Shown here piece after piece: positions 9,950 to 15,151 of a stretch of DNA of 15,151 bases. Position numbers and translations under genes: made by a program. Numbering within the stretch: position 1 is the stretch's first letter; each line of letters starts with the position of its first letter. The notes below the pieces were generated by a model that saw nothing but the letters and a program-made list of their open reading frames with translations, was not told the origin of the DNA and did no database searches. The stretch spans positions 7,213,107 through 7,228,257 of the forward strand of contig FN649741.1 in assembly GCA_000310025.1 (NCBI GenBank), read 5' to 3'. Source of the stretch: Ectocarpus siliculosus. Taxonomy: Eukaryota; Sar; Phaeophyceae; Ectocarpales; Ectocarpaceae.

Positions 9950-10153
9950 TCAAGCCGTCGTGTTGCCGCACGCGCCGGCAATGTTGCCGAGCTCCTCCCT
10001 CCGTAGCGGATGCGGAGGAGGTCGTGGTTGGTGTACGTCGTGAACATGCCCTCTCGGCCCCGCTCGTTGTCGTACGTACGTGGTGCGGTCGGCCTCGGAA
10101 ACCTGCCGCATTTCTTCCTTGCCGCTGCAGATGAGTGCACCCTTGGTGTTGAA
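9950..10153 (-). pseudogene. frameshifted coding relic, family unknown
   Basis: Read on the - strand, a protein-like frame starts near 10153 (ICSGKEEMRQVSEADRTTY within it). At 10071-10080 it meets a CGTACGTACG duplication that shifts the frame by 4 bases. If that step is allowed for, sense continues with YDNERGREGMFTTYTNHDLL and a short basic stretch. A second shift near 9995-10003 leads to EELGNIAG and a stop at 9952-9950. A pyrimidine-rich tract (about 10155-10180) precedes it, as before an exon. The amino-acid texture changes frame exactly at short-repeat slippage sites, which is typical of a decayed exon or of sequencing error. I do not recognise the family. It lies convergent to the ankyrin gene. 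Confidence 0.35.
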
Positions 10154-10601
10154 CGGGGGAAAAAAAATAGACGGGGGGGCATGTGTTCACGTTATTGTTG
10201 TAGTTCCGGAGCAGCTAGTGCATATAATATGTTCCCCTCCGACGCTCTCGCGATGCATCGATCGTCTCCAGTGCAGGGCGCGGCGAGCATCAGTGCATCA
10301 GACTTCCCAGGGCAGGCTGCATTGTTTTTTCCCCCAGCCATACAAGTAGTAGGCGACAACACTGGTACCAGGTATCTTTTAAACAATATTATTTGTTGCG
10401 AATATTTATTGATTCAATCGTTGCCTCTTGCCTCTCTGCGCTGCCAATTATTCATTGCTACAGTTTATTTTCTTTATTTTCCAGTCTAGCTAAGGTTACC
10501 TCGCATAGCGTGTAGAGGCGAGCGGAGTGGCCTAGACTATCTGTCGTTGATTGGCTTGCGGACCCTTCGAGTCTATTTTATTTTCGTAGACTATATATAT
10601 C
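10154..10601. other. intergenic stretch, no gene seen
   Basis: The right part is AT-rich. Hairpin-capable AGTCTA and TAGACT copies lie at about 10570-10593. A + strand frame runs through 10010-10489 but is low in information on its right side and overlaps the - strand relic on its left. No RNA gene could be folded by eye. Confidence 0.4.
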
Positions 10602-10715
10602 TTTTTTGGGTTAATTAGCCTGTGGCCACGGGGGGGGGGAATCGACCCCGTCAAGTGTTAGACTAGTTAGTACGGACAGAAGAAGGTACTGGGCAGAGAG
10701 AACGGAACGGTTTTT
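10602..10715 (-). mobile_element. dispersed short repeat, SINE-like, copy 2
   Basis: This is the second copy of the 4331-4435 repeat in the same orientation. On the - strand the order is AAAAACCGTTCCG, A-box-like TGCCCAGTACC (10695-10685), TCTAACACTTGACGGGG, B-box-like GGTCGATTCC (10647-10638), a C run, GTGGCCACAGGC, and an A-rich CCCAAAAAAG end. The phrase CTAACAC resembles a tRNA-Val anticodon loop, but the flanking bases do not pair into an anticodon stem. It differs from copy 1 mainly by a longer C run and small indels. It stops 47 bases short of the inverted-repeat element. Confidence 0.45.
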
Positions 10716-10762
10716 CATCTTTACTTTTGCACAACAAGAGTGTATTTTTTTGCGATTTACTA

Positions 10763-10921
10763 CAGTCGTGGGCCCGGTTTAGCAGTCCATAGTGTCGCGA
10801 ATTTTTATAACCGCTATTCAGGGCATCGCCGCTACACCACTTTAGCGGTCATTATCCGCTAAACCAGGAGGCTTAATAGCGGTCATGAACCGCGAACAAC
10901 CCGTGAAAAAGCCCATTTTTG
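10763..10921 (+). repeat. left terminal inverted repeat of TIR element
   Basis: The outer 21 bases match the right end perfectly in inverted orientation. Inward motifs are GTTTAGCAGT, ATAACCGCTATTCAGGGCAT (10807-10826), TTTAGCGGTCAT (10841-10852), CCGCTAAACC (10856-10865), AATAGCGGTCATG and CCATTTTTG. The segment 10791-10834 matches 12512-12556 in direct, not inverted, orientation. Confidence 0.6.
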
Positions 10922-11960
10922 CCCTACAATTACAGCGTGGAGAGCTGATATTGATAGGGCCATGCGTATCATTGCAGCAGCAGTCATACGAAGGTGCAGA
11001 CGAAGAAGTAACGAGCCAATGAAGGACAACGCCGCAAGCACATGCATTAATGATGCATTTAAATTCGCCAAAGCACGAAGATTATTCTCCCTTCTGGACT
11101 GTATGCATGCCCCTTTATAAGACTGGAAAAAAATCGTTCGCGTCTCTAACGAAGTGAAGTAGGTGATGAGACAAACTTGTGACAACGCAATGGCAATCAA
11201 CCACGTGCTTGAGCATCTCATTTCTGCCATGTGTCGCGTATCGATCATTCTTCACCCAAAACAATCTGCCTTGCGCGCTGGAGGAGCGGCGTGCGCTGCG
11301 AGGAACCCCATTTTTGCCTTGCGAAATAATGTGCTGCTTCGCTTACGCCACACGACTCCGCGCTCTCCACGCTCGCCAAAATCCGATGATACCTCCGAGT
11401 GTGGTGGCGGCGACATCACCCCCCTGCCCTTCGCTCCGTCAAATTGTGCGGTGGTATCTAGCCCTAGCTCTAGGTCGTCGTGTCGTCGTCGGAGGGGTCA
11501 GGCCCCCCTCCATGTACATACCGGACAACTTTCAACAACAACCTCGTCATTCGCGCCCTTTTACGCAAAGCTTCGGCGATCTCTTCCTGTGCGCACTATT
11601 TCTGCGTGCGCTACCTTCTGGTCAAGAAGCTTCAAAACCTCGAGATTCTAGCCAAAGTAGAGCCGCGTGTGGGGCTGTTGTCGTGTAGCTGCAGCGCGAG
11701 TTGTTTCTTTCCGCGCGCCTGGTGCTAGAAAGCCACCTAACACCTCTTCTTGGCGCTTGGGCGGAGTTGAGAAGTGAGGGGAACTCTGCGCCTTCTTGGT
11801 TGTACGCCGGTTGCATCTCGTTCTCATCCGGAACCTCCACCTCCCCACACACATGCCGTGTATGCGGCCACCACAGCAACCTTTACAATCATGCGCGCCG
11901 CTTGGACTCGTGCCGCATCTAGAAGCTTGCACAGTTCTTCTCCATCCACGCGCCGCATGG

Positions 11961-12347
11961 TGTGTGTCTTTATTCTTAGCATCGACCGTGCTAACCGGCT
12001 GACCAATCAATGACGTTAGTCTCAGTGAGGTTGAAAACACAGAACACTTCTACATGCCATTAACTGGGACCTCGTGAGGGGGCGGCATGGGGCAGGTAAA
12101 AGCTATTCCCCGGAGTAAGGACAGACACGGTAGGTAGCAACAGAGGAAAACTGCCACCTTGCACTCGAGTTCGTTTTGGAGTGTTTTCACCATCATCCTC
12201 CTTGCTTTCACCACCATCACTCTCATCGTCGTTTCTTCAGCTATTTTTCGGCGATTCTTCTCTGGCCCTGCGTCGTTTGGTGTATGTGTGTGTGTCTCGC
12301 TGTGTCCTTTTTATTATGAGGATCGACCAGCTAACAGGCTGACCAAG
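11961..12347. repeat. imperfect 45-bp direct repeat pair in TIR-element core
   Basis: About 45 bases at 11961-12006 (TGTGTCTTTATTCTTAG, ATCGACC, GCTAAC.GGCTGACCAA) recur at 12301-12347 (TGTGTCCTTTTTATTATGAG, ATCGACC, GCTAACAGGCTGACCAA). The pair is 340 bases apart. Neither copy lies in a recognisable gene. Confidence 0.55.
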
Positions 12348-12400
12348 TCGGTGTGGTGTGAGTATGTGCAAGCGAAGCGCGCACTACATGCAGGTCCCCG

Positions 12401-12586
12401 CAAAAATGGAACCGATAACCGCTATTGGTGGCTGCAAACATGTCCAATAACCGCTATTATTGAGGGCACGACCGGTTTAGCGGTTGTATAACCGCTAAAC
12501 CGGGGTGCAGCCGTGTCACGAAATTTTATAACCGCTCTTCAGGGCATCCCGCTAAACAGGGAACCGCTAAACCGGGCCCACGACTG
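12401..12586 (-). repeat. right terminal inverted repeat of TIR element
   Basis: It starts with CAAAAATGG and carries two AACCGCTATT copies, a near-perfect hairpin at 12472-12503 (arms CCGGTTTAGCGGTT and its complement, 4-base spacer), the segment 12512-12556 shared in direct orientation with the left end, and ends CCGGGCCCACGACTG. The many AACCGCTA/TAGCGGTT copies could be subterminal transposase-binding sites; that role is inference from how such elements are usually built. Confidence 0.6.
12472..12503. repeat. 14-bp-arm hairpin in right TIR
   Basis: CCGGTTTAGCGGTT is followed by GTAT and then by its exact reverse complement. It is the strongest hairpin I could find in the window. Confidence 0.85.
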
Positions 12587-12588
12587 TA

Positions 12589-13913
12589 ACTACAACAATC
12601 AATCCGCCGTCGGGTCGTGATATGACAACACCGCAGTAAACTCAGCCAGCGGCTAAACAATCCCCCTAAAAATTCAAATCAGCTTCAGACAGGTAACGCC
12701 GACGATGATACTCATCGCGTTGATTTGATCACATGTAGCGTAGTGGAGCTTTGAAAATCAGCCCAGGGGGTGTGATGTCTTGCGTCATCCCCGTGACTGC
12801 GGGAACTGTTATGTCCAGCATCCAACACTTTTTGCGAACACGTCTCGTAAGCCATCTTCCATTCATTCTGAGACCGGTAACGCCCCGCCTCATCTGCATC
12901 TATCTGTGGGTGTACACGCCAATAACTCAAACTCAGGGTTATAGCGAAACGATAATTTCGACACGCATGTGTTTCGGGGCGTCAGACACATGACAAACCA
13001 CTGTAGGTGTGGCGCTCCACATCGCGCGCGAATTGGATGAAAACATCCCAATAGATGCATTGCACATGTACGTATGTACGTGGCGCACCAAGGCTACGCA
13101 AGACACCCACCCACGGTGCCGGTACAAACAAGGGCGACGATGTGCGCGCCCCCTCCCCGCCTTTTTCGCTATGTAGTTTACGTTACATGCAAGGGGCTGA
13201 TAGATTCGCTTCGAATCACGGTGTGAACTACTGTAACTGCTGTGAACGACGTAGTAAGTGGCGACCTGTTCAAAATGAACGACGACAGACAGGCTGCCCT
13301 CAACGCAAAAATTGGACACGTGATTTCAGGAGCCGCGAGGACAAGATCGACTCGTCGGCAAACTCGACGTGGATCTATTCCCTCTGCCCTTACGGGAGGA
13401 GAGCGCTTGTACGGCGTCCACAAGCCAGCTCTGCTGTTGCGGGGTGATACTCCAGACGGCGAATAGCGTTCGAGTAGCAAAGCATAAACTTCACACCATG
13501 ACGACCAAAAAAATGACCGTCAAGCGCAAAACTGCGCGGCTTCACTTATCTCCAACAATAGCAACCGCTCCCCTGTCTTCTCTAGAGGCAAAAAAACATG
13601 AAAACCGGGTGTCACTGCACAAAACCTTCATACATACCATATTTTCAGGGCATCATAAAACTACCCTTTTGACTCCCAACGCCGGCCGCCCCCCCCCGCC
13701 GCTCTGCGGCAATCTCTATCAAACAACTCCGTATCGGGATTATCACACGCGCACCCTCGAAAGGGGTACAATGCGCGTTCGATGGTCCAAAAGACCGGGA
13801 ACGGAGAGAGAGCCCGTCCCTCTATAATTCTCAGCGGACGTACGTCACAACGACCGTGGGTGGGTGGGAGGTGTTTCTTCTTCTGAGGCCGCGGGACGCA
13901 TATTATTACTACA
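12589..13913. other. region without a supportable gene
   Basis: Open frames at - 12930-12712, + 13055-13447, + 13242-13466 and + 13369-13827 show no domain and overlap one another on both strands. The part 13480-13830 is richer in A and C and lysine-rich in translation. I see no RNA gene, clear promoter or exon with paired splice sites. The 3' UTR and polyadenylation site of the C2 gene must lie at the right end of this stretch or in the array next to it. Confidence 0.4.
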
Positions 13914-14045
13914 CGACAACGTCACTCGATGACGTCAACTCTACAAGTACATGATGTCGACGACGTCACTTGGTGACGTGGCTTCTTCTACATGATGTAG
14001 TCGATGACGTCACTCGATGACGTGGCTTCTTCTACATGATGTCGA
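13914..14045. repeat. 44-bp tandem repeat, 3 copies, over C2 gene stop
   Basis: The GTCACT phrase recurs at 13921, 13965 and 14009, exactly 44 bases apart. Each unit holds a hairpin (for example ACGTCAC and GTGACGT around three bases at 13963-13979) followed by CTACATGATGT or a variant. TGACGTCA occurs at 13930-13937 and 14005-14012, and TGACGTGG at 13974-13981 and 14018-14025; these are ACGT-core sequences of the type bound by bZIP factors. The rightmost unit contains the last codons and stop of the C2 gene, so the other two lie in its 3' UTR. Confidence 0.85.
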
Positions 14046-15076
14046 CGTCCGCGAGAGCGAAAGACAGAGTCATCCCCGGGTTCTCCTCTTCCACGGCTAC
14101 CGCCGCCAGGTCTTCCGAGTCTTCCTCGTCGGGGACGGGGTCTGAAACGCTCACCATCACGAACCGTAAGCTGAACCGAACGTTCACGAACCTGAGGAGT
14201 TTAGACGGGCAGCGGCGGCGGGGATGAGAATGAGTGTAAATTCCGGCCTCTCATGTACGTCTGCGTTGCGGCCATCCATATATCGCCCCCCTCTGCGAGA
14301 GTTGATGCAGAACACCTCGGCTCTTGTTGCTGCCAGAGCCACTTAGCAGGCAACCTGTTGCATCGTAAAACGATCGCTTGCTGTGTACATATTTCTATCG
14401 ACAACTGGCTGTCACAAGCATGTGTTGTCCGTGCGGTTTGGTATGAGCGGGTGGGGTGGTCCACGAGAGAGCACGTTCTCACCATGAAGACCCCTTGTCC
14501 CCTCGAAGCGCCACCCACTCGTCGATGTCCCCGCGATCGTCCAGCTTCCCGAGCGGGACGTCTACCTCCCCCAGCCGCTGGTCCGCCAGGAACTGCTTCC
14601 GCCACACCGCTATCCGCACGCACCTAGGCGGGCCCTGGCTCCCCATCCCCCCCTTCCCGGTGCCGCCCATGACGAGCTCGTAAGCCCCGTCCCCGTAGGC
14701 CAGCACTAACGGCGACGCCTCCTCCGGCAGCGGGAACCGAAACGCAGCCTTGGCGCCCCAGCGGGACTGTTGGCTCTCCTGCCCGTTCGCCGTCGGCAGC
14801 AGCCGCTTTATCGCGGTCACCGACGTGTTGCGGCCGCGACGCTTCGCCGCCGCCTCGCCGCCGCTGTGGCCGGCGGCAGCGGCGGCGGCGTAGTTGCCGT
14901 TGTCGTTGCCGTTGCCGCCGGCCGCCGTCATGTCGAGGCGCTTGAGGCTTACCGCGGCGAAGACGTCCGTCTTGGCGGGGTGGTAGTGCGGGCTCAGGTT
15001 CTTGAGACCGAGGAGCTGGACGCTGACCAGGGCTTGGAAGCGGTGTGGTAGTCGCAGGCGGCGAAACAGGGCGTTC
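14032..15076 (-). CDS. C2-domain protein, last two exons (5' partial)
   Basis: The coding path is 15076-14483 joined to 14191-14032, giving 250 visible residues; the N-terminus lies beyond the right edge. Exon 1 follows acceptor CCCAG and ends at donor ATG|GTGAGA. Exon 2 follows CTCCTCAG. Both introns are phase 2 and the frames join. Visible residues 14-27 (QALVSVQLLGLKNL) and 36-47 (TDVFAAVSLKRL) fit the first strands of a C2 domain. An Ala/Gly/Asn-rich, basic insertion of about 55 residues follows (49-104). Residues 151-198 (VRIAVWRKQF, GEVDVPLGKL, EWVALRG) and WFVNVRFSLRF (198-208), supplied across the splice, complete the fold. The tail 217-235 is acidic. C2 domains bind membranes or proteins. 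The loop before LGEV has only one Asp where calcium-binding C2 domains have several, so calcium-independent binding seems likelier. What precedes the C2 domain is unknown. Confidence 0.8.
14192..14482 (-). other. intron in C2 gene (291 bp, phase 2)
   Basis: On the - strand it begins GTGAGAAC and ends in a pyrimidine-rich CTAAACTCCTCAG. Reading straight through the donor would meet TGA after one codon (14480-14478), so splicing is needed to complete the C2 fold. Confidence 0.8.
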
Positions 15077-15085
15077 CTGGGAGGC

Positions 15086-15117
<32 letters not shown>

Positions 15118-15151
15118 AGGAAGAAGAAAAGGAAGAAAATAGAAGGAAGAA
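15077..15151 (-). other. 3' end of upstream intron of C2 gene
   Basis: On the - strand the sequence is a long pyrimidine tract (TTCTTCCTTC-like), a branch-point-like CCTAATC (branch A near 15116, 39 bases from the acceptor), 25 cytosines, and GGCCTCCCAG at the splice site. The intron continues past the window edge. Confidence 0.7.
15087..15111. repeat. poly-G homopolymer (25 G)
   Basis: This is an uninterrupted run of 25 G on the + strand. It lies inside the intron, 11 bases from the acceptor of the C2 gene, and forms its polypyrimidine (poly-C) tract. Its length is likely uncertain in any assembly. Confidence 0.85.

Larger units (their letters stand above)
10763..12586. mobile_element. non-autonomous TIR transposon-like element, TA-flanked
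   Basis: The left end reads CAGTCGTGGGCCCGGTTTAG plus C, and the right end is its exact reverse complement (12566-12586). Both ends are bordered by TA (10761-10762 and 12587-12588), consistent with a TA target duplication. Ends beginning CAGT with a TA duplication are typical of Tc1/mariner-type elements, though other TA-duplicating groups are possible. Inverted similarity continues inward with breaks to CCATTTTTG (10913-10921) and CAAAAATGG (12401-12409), giving terminal repeats of about 159 and 186 bp. The 1.48-kb core (10922-12400) has no frame with transposase features, so the element would need enzyme from elsewhere. An alternative is two separate short elements of the same family. Confidence 0.65.

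Noticed and set aside
10510-10580. tRNA-like stretch with GCGAGCGGAGTGGCC and TTCGAGTC
   Set aside because: The A- and B-like words are present, but the bases around TTCGAGT do not pair and no acceptor stem forms.
4331-10715. The two similar 105-bp repeats as LTRs of one 6.4-kb retrotransposon
   Set aside because: The interval holds satellites and the ankyrin gene with no gag or pol sequence, no TG..CA ends and no evident primer-binding site or target duplication.
10883-11688. Open frames inside the inverted-repeat element as a transposase
   Set aside because: No DDE-type spacing, helix-turn-helix texture or other transposase feature is visible, and overlapping frames on both strands look equally plausible.
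13914-14045. Short regular repeats as a CRISPR array
   Set aside because: The whole 44-bp period is repeated with no unique spacers, and the context is eukaryotic.
14036-14227. + strand frame of 63 codons
   Set aside because: It is the complement of the last exon of the C2 gene, whose - strand reading has proper splice sites, phase and domain content.

Overview
The window looks like nuclear DNA of a eukaryote, most likely a stramenopile and plausibly a brown alga of the Ectocarpus type. This is an inference. It rests on long gene-poor stretches packed with repeats, a spliced gene with GT..AG introns, and a large protein built from about 12 copies of a 'CPWD..TC..AA..GH...L.W.R..G' ankyrin-type repeat, a family much expanded in brown algae and also present in their large DNA viruses. 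Nothing looks bacterial: there are no operons or ribosome-binding-site-led gene trains.

Only two genes can be supported. (1) An intron-poor ankyrin-type repeat gene with an F-box-like N-terminus lies on the + strand at about 8124-9665. (2) The last two exons of a C2-domain gene lie on the - strand (15076-14483 joined to 14191-14032). The gene runs off the right edge. Its splice sites and phases agree, and the second exon supplies the end of the C2 fold, an acidic tail and the stop codon.

Layout: 1-2179 holds no recognisable gene. 2180-2690 is an AT-rich degenerate minisatellite built on GAGTA/TACTC. 3310-4040 is a 275-bp tandem repeat. 4331-4435 and 10602-10715 are two dispersed copies of a short interspersed repeat with tRNA-promoter-like boxes (SINE candidate). 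4829-6225 is a 551-579-bp tandem repeat that may hold decayed coding sequence. 6226-8123 has only short or broken open frames. The ankyrin gene follows, then a probable frameshifted coding relic on the - strand (9950-10153). 10763-12586 is a 1.82-kb element with long, nested terminal inverted repeats flanked by TA. 12589-13913 has nothing recognisable. 13914-14045 is a 44-bp repeat array that spills over the stop codon of the C2 gene.

The two genes show no functional link. The most interesting structures are the TA-flanked inverted-repeat element, whose subterminal segment is flipped between its two ends, and the hairpin-forming 44-bp array that has copied the last codons and stop of the C2 gene into its 3' UTR. 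I see no convincing new multi-gene system.
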